Below are positions 27,570 to 35,850 of a stretch of DNA of 64,000 nucleotides, in pieces. The stretch lies in assembly GCF_028748145.1 (NCBI RefSeq), contig NZ_CP118181.1, positions 62,001-126,000 of the forward strand, given 5' to 3'. The number at the start of each line of letters is the position of its first letter. The first letter of the stretch is position 1. The DNA comes from Entomospira culicis. GTDB lineage: Bacteria; Spirochaetota; Spirochaetia; WRBN01. The notes beneath the pieces are model-generated. The model did not search any database. It was not told where the DNA came from and saw only the letters and a list, made by a program, of their open reading frames with translations. The position numbers and the translations under genes are program-made.

Positions 27570-28274
27570 TTAGATAAATCGATAGACGTATCCTGCAGTG
27601 AGGCTGGTACTAACCGGTGTTGTAAGACTAAAGCTCTCGTTCCTGAATTCATTTGGGCTATTAACTGTGAGGGTGGTGCGCCAACCAAGAAAAATGTTAT
27701 GTCTTTTTCCGGCAAAAGGGAGGTAGAAGCCGGTATCAAGGACAACATTAAATCCAATAAATCCTCTTTTTTCAAGATTTTCAGGGGTGTAACTTACTTT
27801 TTTTCGCGCTGAATTAGAGGTGAGGGTTGGTGCACTATTCATGTTTAACCCAAGTCCCATCCCAAGATACCAATGCGCCACATGGATTTTTGCTAGTAGC
27901 TCTACATCTAAGGTATGTGTACCCAGACGCATGGGTCGGTTCATTTCTTTCTCATCATCATATAGATTTACTTTTGTTTGACGATTAAGGGAAAAGTTGA
28001 GGGCAGGGGAGAGAGAAAACCAATCAATTAAGCGAAGATCCGCGAAGAGACCTAGCGTGAAGTTACTACCACTGGGAATACGCGACCAAACCACTTTATA
28101 TTGATCTCCGTTTAAATAGAGAGCGTCGTCTGACCAGCGTTTATTGATGACCGACAGCTCATAACCAAGGCGTGTTCCTACACTAATATCAAAAGCTTGG
28201 GCTGGTTTAGCTAGACCCAAGTTTGCTATAATGAATAGGGGAATCAGTAATAAAATTTTGTATCGTTGAGACAT
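27570..28274 (-). CDS. Outer-membrane beta-barrel protein 4 of 6
   Basis: A 234-residue paralogue. Its signal peptide (MSQRYKILLLIPLF, ending KPAQA) and upstream region closely match barrel gene 5, so these two are the youngest duplicates in the array. Family blocks are GLFADLRLIDWFSLSPALNF, WYLGMGLGLNMNSAPT, LDTGFYLPF and LGWRTTLTV; the C-terminus is GYVYRFI. AGAGGG lies before the start. A CTATAC...GTATAG inverted repeat lies just upstream. Confidence 0.8.
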   Translation of the reverse strand: MSQRYKILLLIPLFIIANLGLAKPAQAFDISVGTRLGYELSVINKRWSDDALYLNGDQYKVVWSRIPSGSNFTLGLFADLRLIDWFSLSPALNFSLNRQTKVNLYDDEKEMNRPMRLGTHTLDVELLAKIHVAHWYLGMGLGLNMNSAPTLTSNSARKKVSYTPENLEKRGFIGFNVVLDTGFYLPFAGKRHNIFLGWRTTLTVNSPNEFRNESFSLTTPVSTSLTAGYVYRFI

Positions 28275-28304
28275 AATTTACCCTCTTTTAGAAAAAGCTA
28301 CCTA

Positions 28305-28326
28305 CTATACATAATATTTTGTATAG
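28305..28326 (-). promoter_or_regulatory. Inverted repeat upstream of barrel gene 4
   Basis: CTATAC (28305-28310) and GTATAG (28321-28326) form a perfect 6-bp inverted repeat with a 10-nt spacer. The proximal arm overlaps a TATAGT -10-like hexamer, a geometry typical of a dimeric regulator site. No regulator is known. Confidence 0.35.
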
Positions 28327-28362
28327 CAGGATTGAGCATAGGAACTCCTAGTTCGCGGTTAC

Positions 28363-29103
28363 CTAGATAAATCGATAGACGTACCCTACGGTGATGCTAG
28401 TGGCTACTGGGGAGATAGCAAAGGCACTGTTTCTTTCTTGTTCCTCGTCCCCGAAGAAAAGATTTGTGACATAAGAAATAGAGTTAAGTAGAATGGTGGT
28501 TCTCCATCCGATAAAGACATTGTGGTTATTGGAGACAATAGGAATGTAAAGACCTGTATCGAGAACAAGGCTAAATCCAGTGAAGCCTTTCGTTGGGATT
28601 AATCCTTCTGGATCGAAATTCTCCTTTCCATCTTCCGATATTGCCGTAAAAGTTGGGGCAGTGGTCATACTTAGACCCACTCCTGTGCCGAAGTACCACC
28701 AGCCAATATGAAATTTAGCAACAAGATCTAGATCGAAGGTATTGGCACTCATGCTTACCACCACATCCTCCACCAAGTAATCATAAACGGATAGATCCAT
28801 TGGCATTTTACGTGCCGTAGAAAAATTGAATGCTGGGCTAATGGAGAACCATGAGGCTAGACGAATGTCTGCGAAGATACCGGCAGTAAAGTTGTTACTG
28901 AGATTGAGGAAGCCCTGCCATTCTAAGCTTAGCCCATTGTTTCCAAACCATAAATCGTCGCCAGGCCAGTGCAAGTTAAGCGAGGCTTCATAGCCAAGGC
29001 GCGCGCCCACCCCGATATCGAAGGCATGAGCTGACTTTACTAATCCTACATTGGTTGCGATGAATAGCGGAATCATTAATAAAATTTTGTGTAGTTGAGA
29101 CAT
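28363..29103 (-). CDS. Outer-membrane beta-barrel protein 5 of 6
   Basis: A 246-residue paralogue with a signal peptide (MSQLHKILLMIPLF, ending KSAHA), mature start FDIGVGARLGYE, family blocks GIFADIRLASWFSISPAFNF, WWYFGTGVGLSMTTAPT, LDTGLYIPI and IGWRTTILL, and C-terminal GYVYRFI. AAGGGAG ribosome site. It has its own consensus-spaced promoter. Predicted outer-membrane barrel of unknown function. Confidence 0.8.
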   Translation of the reverse strand: MSQLHKILLMIPLFIATNVGLVKSAHAFDIGVGARLGYEASLNLHWPGDDLWFGNNGLSLEWQGFLNLSNNFTAGIFADIRLASWFSISPAFNFSTARKMPMDLSVYDYLVEDVVVSMSANTFDLDLVAKFHIGWWYFGTGVGLSMTTAPTFTAISEDGKENFDPEGLIPTKGFTGFSLVLDTGLYIPIVSNNHNVFIGWRTTILLNSISYVTNLFFGDEEQERNSAFAISPVATSITVGYVYRFI

Positions 29104-29133
29104 GATTGTACTCCCTTTTTAAATAATACATAC

Positions 29134-29162
29134 AATATATATTATTTGTAAAACGAAGTCAA
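29134..29162 (-). promoter_or_regulatory. Promoter of barrel gene 5
   Basis: Minus strand TTGACT (29162-29157) and TATATT (29139-29134), 17-nt spacer. Confidence 0.75.
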
Positions 29163-29223
29163 TATGTTATTTGGCTAAAAAAGGAAGAAAAGGAAATTTT
29201 ACGATCCTTTTCTTCCAAAGAAA

Positions 29224-29955
29224 CTAAAATTGAACGAAATAACCAAGCATCATAGAGATCGACAGTGGACTAAAGACATGAGTTTGTTGCCCCAAAATAT
29301 CAATGATATCGCTGGTAGAGGGATTTTCAGGAGCCTCTTTTATGACATTATAGATAGTCTTTATGCCCTGCACATCGAAGGTGGTACGCATGCTTAATAG
29401 CAGGTGATGGTGCTCCGATTGTGCAATTGGAATATAAAGCCCACTATCTAATACCACATTAACACCCATTTTTCGTTGCATTTTAAAGAAATCAGTCTCC
29501 AGCGTTTCACTCTCTACATTAAAGGCTACTGGTGAGTAAAAGGCAAGTCCTGCACCAATGCCCAGATACCACCATTTAGCGTGAAATTTTGCTAATAAAT
29601 CAACGTCTAAGGTATTGTAGCGCAGATGAAAATTACTGATGTCATTGGCATTAGTGTTGTTCTCCATCTGAAGGTTCGCGCGTCGCTGTAGCGCAAACTG
29701 TGCCGATGGCGAGAGCGAAAACCATGAACTAAAACGAAAATCCGCTAAGAGTCCCATAACTAGGTTCACACTAAAGAGTTGCCCGTCTTTATGGCTGTAA
29801 AGTTTAGAAATTTGCTCCATCATTGGCTGATCCCCCGGATAGGCACTATTTAAGGAGAATTCCGCCCCCACGCGCGCACCCAGTCCAATGGTCATTGCCT
29901 GCATTTGGCTTACCTGTACGAAGATCAACGTACATAATAAGAACATTTTTTTCAT
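29224..29955 (-). CDS. Outer-membrane beta-barrel protein 6 of 6
   Basis: A 243-residue paralogue, the most diverged of the six and the first in transcription order. Signal peptide MKKMFLLCTLIFVQ ending QMQA, then MTIGLGARVGAE. Family blocks are LLADFRFSSWFSLSPSAQFA, WWYLGIGAGLAFYSP, LDSGLYIPI and LLSMRTTFDV; C-terminus GYFVQF. AAGGGGGA lies before the start. TTGACG is present upstream but the -10 is unclear. Surface exposure and function are inferred only. Confidence 0.78.
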   Translation of the reverse strand: MKKMFLLCTLIFVQVSQMQAMTIGLGARVGAEFSLNSAYPGDQPMMEQISKLYSHKDGQLFSVNLVMGLLADFRFSSWFSLSPSAQFALQRRANLQMENNTNANDISNFHLRYNTLDVDLLAKFHAKWWYLGIGAGLAFYSPVAFNVESETLETDFFKMQRKMGVNVVLDSGLYIPIAQSEHHHLLLSMRTTFDVQGIKTIYNVIKEAPENPSTSDIIDILGQQTHVFSPLSISMMLGYFVQF

Positions 29956-30171
29956 CTATATATCCCCCTTTAAGATCATCAACACTGCTAGACAAAAGAT
30001 ATATCTTTGCGTCAAGTATATAATGCAAACTAACCCACATAATCACGTGTATGTGATAAGGTTAGCTTAGCCCAAAGCACGAGATAGTGTCAAGCAAAAA
30101 GAGCCGTTTTAGCGATTATTCGTAGAGGAGAAAATGCTAGATAATGAAAAAAAATCTCTCATCCAGATAAT

Positions 30172-30199
30172 AAAAAAAGCCCTCAAAGAAATGAGAGCT
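30172..30199 (-). terminator. Terminator of the Ig-like lipoprotein gene
   Basis: On the minus strand AGCTCTCA pairs with TGAGGGCT (one G-U pair), followed by seven T residues. Confidence 0.85.
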
Positions 30200-30228
30200 T
30201 TAAAAAAGTGTTGTCTATATTAAAACAA

Positions 30229-30699
30229 TTACTCAGTAACCGTTACGTTAAACGTACCCTCGTAGGTAGTATCTTTGTAAGTAACAACATAGCTAACGGT
30301 TGTAGTACCCGCTTTCTGCCCACTAATAGCACCTACAGCGCTAGTAGGACCTACGCCACCACCAGACATAAAGTTAATAATAGATGGATCTTCTACAGTA
30401 AACTCAACTGTAGAATTTTGCATTATCTCTGCAAATTTCAAATCTTGAGCAAGCTTTGGATCTTGCGCTACTTCCATCATGTCGCGACCATTGATAAGTG
30501 GCGTAACCGGAAGAGATCCCATTGTACCAATAGTAACATCTGCGTAGGAGTAGACATAGGCTAGCTTAGGTGCGGCTGGCTTAGATGCGCTGGTGGAAGA
30601 CTGGTTGCTATTATCAGCACCAGCATTGTCTTTGTTACCGCCACAGCTAACTAAGCTAAGTGCTGCGATGGAGATTAGAGCAAAAAATAATTTTTTCAT
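30229..30699 (-). CDS. Small lipoprotein with Ig-like domain
   Basis: A 156-residue lipoprotein starting at ATG 30699, chosen because GAGGG lies 4-5 nt upstream. The signal peptide MKKLFFALISIAALSLVSC has a lipobox with the cysteine at about residue 19. A low-complexity Asn/Ser/Ala linker follows, then a single BIG2-like immunoglobulin fold (GAISGQKAGTTTVSYVVTY ... GTFNVTVTE). It has its own promoter and terminator, so it is a stand-alone, probably abundant, surface or periplasmic lipoprotein. Binding partner unknown. Confidence 0.8.
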   Translation of the reverse strand: MKKLFFALISIAALSLVSCGGNKDNAGADNSNQSSTSASKPAAPKLAYVYSYADVTIGTMGSLPVTPLINGRDMMEVAQDPKLAQDLKFAEIMQNSTVEFTVEDPSIINFMSGGGVGPTSAVGAISGQKAGTTTVSYVVTYKDTTYEGTFNVTVTE

Positions 30700-30737
30700 G
30701 AAACCCTCATTCAAAATTGTAAAATATTATGCTTAAT

Positions 30738-30766
30738 ATCATACTATAAGGAAGAAATTATGTCAA
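30738..30766 (-). promoter_or_regulatory. Promoter of the Ig-like lipoprotein gene
   Basis: Minus strand TTGACA (30766-30761) and TATGAT (30743-30738), 17-nt spacer. Confidence 0.85.
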
Positions 30767-30777
30767 TGACTTTTGCA

Positions 30778-30823
30778 TAAAAAAAGAGATGATTCTCTCT
30801 TCTGTAAAATAAAAGAGAGAATC
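30778..30823 (-). terminator. Terminator after rpsG
   Basis: GATTCTCTCTT pairs with AAGAGAGAATC, followed on the minus strand by a T-rich tract. Confidence 0.85.
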
Positions 30824-30835
30824 AAAATTATTAGG

Positions 30836-31315
<480 letters not shown>

Positions 31316-31361
31316 TCAGCATAACTCCTTTAAATGGTGAGATAGGTAGGTTGACGCGTTG

Positions 31362-31736
31362 TTAGGTTTTTGGCTTCTTCGCGCCGTACTTACTGCGACC
31401 TTGTCGGCGACCATCAACACCAAGGGAGTCTTTGGCTCCACGTACAATGTGATAACGCACACCAGGAAGGTCTTTTACTAATCCACCACGAATAAGCACG
31501 ACATTGTGCTCTTGAAGGTTGTGGCCAATACCGGGGATATACGCCCAAACTTCCATCTTGTTAGATAGACGCACACGCGCAACCTTACGTTGAGCGGAGT
31601 TTGGTTTACGTGGGGTTTGCACGATAACACGCACACATACGCCACGTTTTTGGGGACAATTTTGCAAAGCAGGAGACTTTGTTTTTGTGGTTTTGCTCTT
31701 TCGTCCTTGACGAACGAGCTGATTAATTGTAGGCAT
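31362..31736 (-). CDS. rpsL: 30S ribosomal protein S12 with Arg43
   Basis: A 124-residue decoding-centre protein. [34 protein letters not shown] and [15 protein letters not shown] mark it as S12. The decoding loop is [11 protein letters not shown]: counting gives Arg at residue 43, where most bacteria have Lys. The codon is CGT, read from positions around 31608. Lys43-to-Arg is a classic streptomycin-resistance substitution, so this organism is probably naturally streptomycin resistant. AGGAGAGG precedes the start. It is the first gene of the rpsL-rpsG unit. Confidence 0.98.
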   Translation of the reverse strand: MPTINQLVRQGRKSKTTKTKSPALQNCPQKRGVCVRVIVQTPRKPNSAQRKVARVRLSNKMEVWAYIPGIGHNLQEHNVVLIRGGLVKDLPGVRYHIVRGAKDSLGVDGRRQGRSKYGAKKPKT

Positions 31737-31951
31737 TGCATACCTCTCCTAAAAAAATATCATTATAACAACGTATAATGGCGTGCTACCAAGAGAGGAG
31801 ATGTGCATCAATATAATGAGACCAGCTTTAGCGCGATCGATTTTATTAGATGTCCCACTTGACTTGGCAACGGGCACTTAGCTAGGCATTAGATGGGTTA
31901 AATCTAACGGTTACCTTCGTTTTACAACGCAAGCTAACGGGTAACTAGGAA
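31737..31951. other. Intergenic region between rpsL and tRNA-Leu
   Basis: It contains a TATAAT-like hexamer for rpsL (minus, near 31768), related direct repeats of CTAACGG (near 31903 and 31933), and a 26-codon plus-strand frame at 31801 with AGAGGAG abutting its ATG. None is convincing as a gene. Confidence 0.3.
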
Positions 31952-32034
31952 TGCGACGGGGGGGACTTGAACCCCCACGGCCGAGCGGCCACTAGCACCT
32001 CAAGCTAGCATGTCTACCATTTCATCACCATCGC
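31952..32034 (-). tRNA. tRNA-Leu (anticodon GAG)
   Basis: The minus strand folds as an 83-nt class II tRNA: acceptor GCGATGG/CCGTCGC with one G-U pair, a long variable arm (TGGCCGCTCGGCCG), T loop GGTTCAAGTCC and anticodon loop TTGAGGT, giving GAG (reads CUU/CUC). The 3' CCA is not encoded. Confidence 0.95.
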
Positions 32035-32125
32035 ATGGAGTCTTCGATATTCAATCGGTCTTCATTATAGCTAATTACGCAAACTAAGTCAATATCTTTT
32101 GGCGTTATTTTCGATAAATTTATAT

Positions 32126-32158
32126 AAAAAAAGCCCCACTCAAGCGACTAAGTGGGGC
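32126..32158 (-). terminator. Terminator of the 125-residue hypothetical gene
   Basis: GCCCCACT pairs with AGTGGGGC, followed on the minus strand by seven T residues. Confidence 0.92.
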
Positions 32159-32178
32159 AAAGGACGGAAAATGTTTCT

Positions 32179-32556
32179 CTATTTGTCTTTTTGTTTGAGC
32201 GCAAAGCCCTTAGCGATTGCCCAGCCACTTTCACGCAGCAGGGTGTGGGCGGGGTCTTCCCCATCCCAAAAGAGAAATCCTTCTAAAATGGGTAGACGGG
32301 TAATTTCTTTCTTGGTATATTTTTGGGGATGCTTGCGCGATACTTGCCAGAGGGTAGAAAGCAAGAGTCGTTGGGCACCAGCGCGATGCAAATGCTCCAT
32401 TTGAAATACCTCGGCAAGCTCGCAAACCATCTGTGTGGCGCTCTGCACATCTAAAGGAATATTGACCCCAGGAATTGCCGTCGCATGATGATCCTTAATA
32501 TCTCGAATGGCGCGTTGGATAATGCGTTTACAGGTAGCCTTCTCTTTACTGGTCAT
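32179..32556 (-). CDS. Hypothetical protein, 125 residues
   Basis: Starts at ATG 32556, chosen because AGGAGAGG lies immediately upstream; an upstream in-frame extension lacks a ribosome site and would cross the promoter. The protein is soluble and mostly helical, with a basic N-terminus (MTSKEKATCKRIIQ), a Cys-containing helix and a C-terminal segment with GFLFWDGEDPAHTLLRESG. I recognise no family. It is monocistronic with a perfect promoter and a strong terminator. The promoter region is duplicated upstream. Confidence 0.7.
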   Translation of the reverse strand: MTSKEKATCKRIIQRAIRDIKDHHATAIPGVNIPLDVQSATQMVCELAEVFQMEHLHRAGAQRLLLSTLWQVSRKHPQKYTKKEITRLPILEGFLFWDGEDPAHTLLRESGWAIAKGFALKQKDK

Positions 32557-32574
32557 CAACCTCTCCTTTCTTCT

Positions 32575-32603
32575 ATTATAGAATGACTTTCTTATTTTGT
32601 CAA
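32575..32603 (-). promoter_or_regulatory. Promoter of the 125-residue gene
   Basis: Minus strand TTGACA (32603-32598) and TATAAT (32580-32575), 17-nt spacer: full consensus. Confidence 0.9.
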
Positions 32604-32800
32604 TAAAAAATAAATTATAATGCAAATATTTATTAAATATTGATATTTATGCATATAGACACTGATATGAATTATAATTTATATAAATATTAAAAAATAT
32701 CAATATTTTTTGTCTTTTGGTAATTTTCGTCTCTTTTTCCTCACTTAGTGCCGATGATTTATTAAATGATGATTTGCCAAGTATCTTTTGAGATTTTATA

Positions 32801-32829
32801 ATTATAAAATGAATTTACTCTTTTGTCAA
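32801..32829 (-). promoter_or_regulatory. Second copy of the leftward promoter
   Basis: Minus strand TTGACA (32829-32824) and TATAAT (32806-32801), 17-nt spacer. Transcription from here would reach the 125-residue gene after a ~240-nt leader. Confidence 0.75.
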
Positions 32830-32973
32830 TATAAAATGAATTATAATTTAGTAATTAAATATTTTTTTATAAATATTTATAAAAGATGTGTGTCTGTATT
32901 ATAATTTATATTAATATTAAAATATGGGATAAAATCATCTTTTTTTGTTATTTCCCTTCCGATTTTCCTCGCT

Positions 32974-33372
32974 ATGACCGATAGAATAATTATGCCAAAA
33001 GCCAAAGAGAAGTATCCTTATCAAGGCAGAGTGTTGCGCTATCTCTACGCCAATCGCCTTATCTTACGGCGCATCGTGAATATTATGATGCGTACCAGTA
33101 TGCTTGCTGTCTTTTTCTTTCTTATCGGGATGTATCAACGCTTTACGCCTAGCACCCAGTATCGTCTTTTGGATATTACGCGTTATACAGCAACTTTTTC
33201 GTTTGTCGCCACGCTCTTTATGATCATCTTACGTGTTGTGGTCAGTCGTTATCGCAAAATTCGCCTTCACCACATTCTTGGCGAGACGCTCTATATGTTT
33301 GTCATGCTCTTTTTAGCTATTATTAACAGTGTGCTGGGCGTTTGGCTAGATGGTAATGTTTTACCGATATAA
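32974..33372 (+). CDS. Small three-helix membrane protein
   Basis: An open frame of 132 codons from ATG 32974, or 126 from ATG 32992 (MPKAKEKYPY); neither has a clear ribosome site. A basic N-terminus precedes three hydrophobic segments (about residues 43-62, 72-92 and 104-125 of the longer form). It is not a family I recognise. The start lies within the second copy of the AT-rich duplication. It ends at TAA directly before a 27-codon frame (33373-33456, MRRNIDFSLAHTDV), which has no ribosome site and is probably not a gene. Confidence 0.55.
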   Translation: MTDRIIMPKAKEKYPYQGRVLRYLYANRLILRRIVNIMMRTSMLAVFFFLIGMYQRFTPSTQYRLLDITRYTATFSFVATLFMIILRVVVSRYRKIRLHHILGETLYMFVMLFLAIINSVLGVWLDGNVLPI

Positions 33373-33452
33373 ATGCGTCGCAACATTGATTTTTCCTTGG
33401 CTCATACCGATGTTCTAGGCAAGAGCATGAGGAGAAGCGGGGGAGTATCTTT

Positions 33453-34217
33453 GTGAGTTTAAAAGTTGGGCTCATTGCAACGGGTGAGCTTTATGAGGAG
33501 AGTTTGCGTCAGCGGGTGGTGGGCATTAGCCAGTCGGCGCAGTTATTGATGCAACTTTTCGATTACCTCGAGCCATTGATCGTGGTGGGTATGACTCCAT
33601 CGTATTTTAAAGCACAGGCGCAAGCGTATGCATTACAATTAGGTGTAACGTTAGCCCCAAGTCAGATCTCCTTTTGTCGTTTCGGACAGGTGCACCCTGA
33701 TCATCGTATATTTCAGGAAGAACCGTTGCAAGCTGGCGAAGCCTTTACTTTGGATATCTGGATTCTCTATCAGGGATATCATGCTGACTTGGCTAGAATT
33801 TATCACCTTCCGCCGTATCGGCGTGAAATCCTTCTGCTCAAGAAGGGCGCACTCGCGGTGCAAGAAGCTGCCGCCAAAGCCGCCAAAGCAGGGGAACGTC
33901 TCTTGAATATTGTGCAAGCCGCGCAGTTGGCCGCCATGCAAGCGGGCGTCTCGATTGTGGAGGGCGCTTGTGGGCATGGGGTGGGGTACGCGTTGCACGA
34001 GGAGCCGACAATTGCCTTTTGTTACAATGCTGGATCGCCCTTTTCTCGCTTAAAAGCCGGCAGCATTATTACCATCGAACCGCTTATTGCGCTCAAGCCC
34101 ACCACCCTCACCATTCATAACGATGGCGTGGTAACCCTGCCTGCAGAGATTCCTTTTTTCTATGCCGAGGCGATGGTTTATGTGGGCGAGCATCAGAGTG
34201 TAGTGATTGGACAATAA
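33453..34217 (+). CDS. Methionine aminopeptidase-like protein (M24 family)
   Basis: A 254-residue pita-bread metallopeptidase. All five expected metal ligands can be placed: Asp101 and Asp112 (LDIWILYQGYHAD), His175 (GHGVGYALHEEP), Glu209 (ITIEPLI) and Glu239 (YAEAMVYV). The substrate-side His found in VCHGIP of standard MetAP is not in a recognisable motif; the region reads FCRFGQVHPDHRIFQ. It is therefore probably a divergent or second MetAP, or another M24 peptidase. GTG 33453 is chosen because GGGGGAG is upstream. It converges on murP across a shared hairpin. Confidence 0.75.
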   Translation: MSLKVGLIATGELYEESLRQRVVGISQSAQLLMQLFDYLEPLIVVGMTPSYFKAQAQAYALQLGVTLAPSQISFCRFGQVHPDHRIFQEEPLQAGEAFTLDIWILYQGYHADLARIYHLPPYRREILLLKKGALAVQEAAAKAAKAGERLLNIVQAAQLAAMQAGVSIVEGACGHGVGYALHEEPTIAFCYNAGSPFSRLKAGSIITIEPLIALKPTTLTIHNDGVVTLPAEIPFFYAEAMVYVGEHQSVVIGQ

Positions 34218-34246
34218 GCGAGCGCTATACCGTGCTAGCACTCGCT
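34217..34246. terminator. Bidirectional hairpin between M24 gene and murP
   Basis: AGCGAGCGCTA pairs with TAGCACTCGCT (one mismatch) between two convergent genes. There is no strong U tract on either side. Confidence 0.5.
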
Positions 34247-34256
34247 GAGAGGTTGA

Positions 34257-35735
34257 TTATACGTTAGCAACATCCTCTTTCTTGAGGGCAATCATTGTAA
34301 TAATAAAGCCCATGAGGTAGGCGATAAGTAAGCCAATGAAGTAGTTGACGAAGGAGGATGGGTCTTTGGTTAGGGGTAGACCCACTAAGCCTGAGGGACC
34401 CCATGCCGTAGTTCCCACTTGAGTAAGCATGATCCATGCGCCACCAAAGCCTGCACCTAATCCCGCGGTGATAAAGGATTTCCCCAAGGGCAAGGTTACG
34501 CCATAGATAAGCGGTTCGCCCACCCCTAAAAATCCTGCAGGCAACGCTCCTGTGATAATCTTTTGCATACGAAAATTACGCACTTGACGTGCTTTTAGGT
34601 AAATTGCGATGGTTGCTCCCACTTGTCCAGCCCCTGCCATCGCGAGTACGGGAAAGAGCGTTACATAGCCTAACTGTTGTAACTGAATATCGTAGATCGG
34701 GATGAGCCCATGGTGGAGCCCGAGTAAAACCATCGGCAAGAAGAGGGCAGCCAGCACGTAGCCAGAGATAACATTGACAATGGTATAGGGTGAGTTGATG
34801 AGGTAGGAGAGCCCTTTAATGAGGATGTCGGAGAAGAGACCGGCAAGTGGCATGACGGCAAAGAGCATGAGGATTCCTGTGATGAGGATTGCCAAGAAGC
34901 CAGTGAGAACAAGATCGAGGACATCGGGGATAATTTTTCGTAGTCGTTTCTCGATGATGGAGAGAAGGTAAACGCCAAAAATCACCCCAATGACTCCGCC
35001 TTTTCCGCTGATTAAGAGGGATTGTAAGGGCGTTTGCGCGTTGTAGATCACGAGATCTCCAAAAACTCCGTTAAAAGAGTTCGCGATGGTATTGACCAGC
35101 GGATCAATACTCATGGCACCGATCATTCCGCCTAAAACCTCGGTAGCACCAAATTGTTTCGCGGCATTTACTCCGGTAAAGATAGCAAAGTAACTCCAAA
35201 AGGCGTTGCCAAGAAGATTCAATAACTGAACCGTAATGACGATGCTCTGGAGCGGAGTGCCGCCATTTTTCATAACCTCTGCAATGAGTAGCTGGTTGGT
35301 GAGACTAGCGATGCCCCGAAAGAGTCCGCCGGCGATGATGGCAGGAATAAGGGGAAAGAAGATATTACCAATAACCTTGAGGAAGTTACGCATTTTGGAG
35401 GGTTTTTGTCCAGCTTTGAGGGCGTTTTTGTTGGCTTGCCAATCGTTGTCTGGTTCGGTAGTGGCGGTTTGATGGGCGATCCACCCCTGCTCTTTGAGGA
35501 CGATTTCGAAGGCTTCGCGTACTTTTTGCGCTTTGCCAGGACCGATAATGATTTGGAAATTGAGATCTTCTACGATACCTAATACGCCTTCGGTTTGTTT
35601 GAGCACCCTGCTATCTACTTTACGCAGATCAACAAGGGTTAATCGTAAACGTGTCATACAGTTAGCTACAGCGATGATGTTCTCCTTACCGCCGAGCAGG
35701 GGTAAGAGGGTCTTACTAAGTTCTTCATGGGTCAT
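34257..35735 (-). CDS. murP: PTS EIIBC, probably MurNAc-specific MurP
   Basis: A 492-residue phosphotransferase transporter. The N-terminal EIIB domain carries the phosphorylated Cys26 (ANCMTRLRL). After a linker the EIIC domain has about 10 hydrophobic helices and the motifs GGLFRGIA and GFLGVGEPLIYGVTLP. No EIIA domain is fused. By architecture it belongs to the glucose/sucrose/MurNAc EIIBC group. The divergent neighbour is a DUF871/MupG homologue, which links it to uptake and phosphorylation of N-acetylmuramic acid or MurNAc-GlcNAc. Trehalose or sucrose specificity cannot be excluded from sequence alone. Confidence 0.8.
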   Translation of the reverse strand: MTHEELSKTLLPLLGGKENIIAVANCMTRLRLTLVDLRKVDSRVLKQTEGVLGIVEDLNFQIIIGPGKAQKVREAFEIVLKEQGWIAHQTATTEPDNDWQANKNALKAGQKPSKMRNFLKVIGNIFFPLIPAIIAGGLFRGIASLTNQLLIAEVMKNGGTPLQSIVITVQLLNLLGNAFWSYFAIFTGVNAAKQFGATEVLGGMIGAMSIDPLVNTIANSFNGVFGDLVIYNAQTPLQSLLISGKGGVIGVIFGVYLLSIIEKRLRKIIPDVLDLVLTGFLAILITGILMLFAVMPLAGLFSDILIKGLSYLINSPYTIVNVISGYVLAALFLPMVLLGLHHGLIPIYDIQLQQLGYVTLFPVLAMAGAGQVGATIAIYLKARQVRNFRMQKIITGALPAGFLGVGEPLIYGVTLPLGKSFITAGLGAGFGGAWIMLTQVGTTAWGPSGLVGLPLTKDPSSFVNYFIGLLIAYLMGFIITMIALKKEDVANV

Positions 35736-35814
35736 ACGACATACTCCTATTATAGATGAGAAAATTTATTCTCGTCAATATTCATCTTATCATATTATGC
35801 TAAATAAGTAAAGC

Positions 35815-35844
35815 TTGACAGCGGGTATGTAAATCTATTATAAT
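35815..35844 (+). promoter_or_regulatory. Promoter of mupG, leaderless configuration
   Basis: TTGACA (35815-35820) and TATAAT (35839-35844), 18-nt spacer. Only six nucleotides separate the -10 from ATG 35851, so the transcript should begin at or next to the start codon. Confidence 0.8.
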
Positions 35845-35850
35845 GTCGAC

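Larger units (their letters stand above)
32575..33030. repeat. Two diverged ~226-bp tandem copies, AT-rich
   Basis: Landmarks repeat with a constant 226-227 nt offset: a minus-strand consensus promoter (32575-32603 and 32801-32829), TTTTGTCAAT (32595 and 32821), ATAATTTATAT-AATATTAAAA (32674 and 32901) and CCGAT (32751 and 32978). The block is very AT-rich between these marks. The right edge is approximate because similarity fades into the next gene. Confidence 0.7.

Noticed and set aside
32575-33030. Replication origin in the AT-rich region
   Set aside because: No DnaA-box cluster (TTATCCACA) is visible and dnaA/dnaN are not nearby; a promoter duplication explains it better.
33373-33456. 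27-codon frame between two genes
   Set aside because: It starts directly after the previous stop, with no ribosome site, and runs over the GGGGGAG of the next gene.
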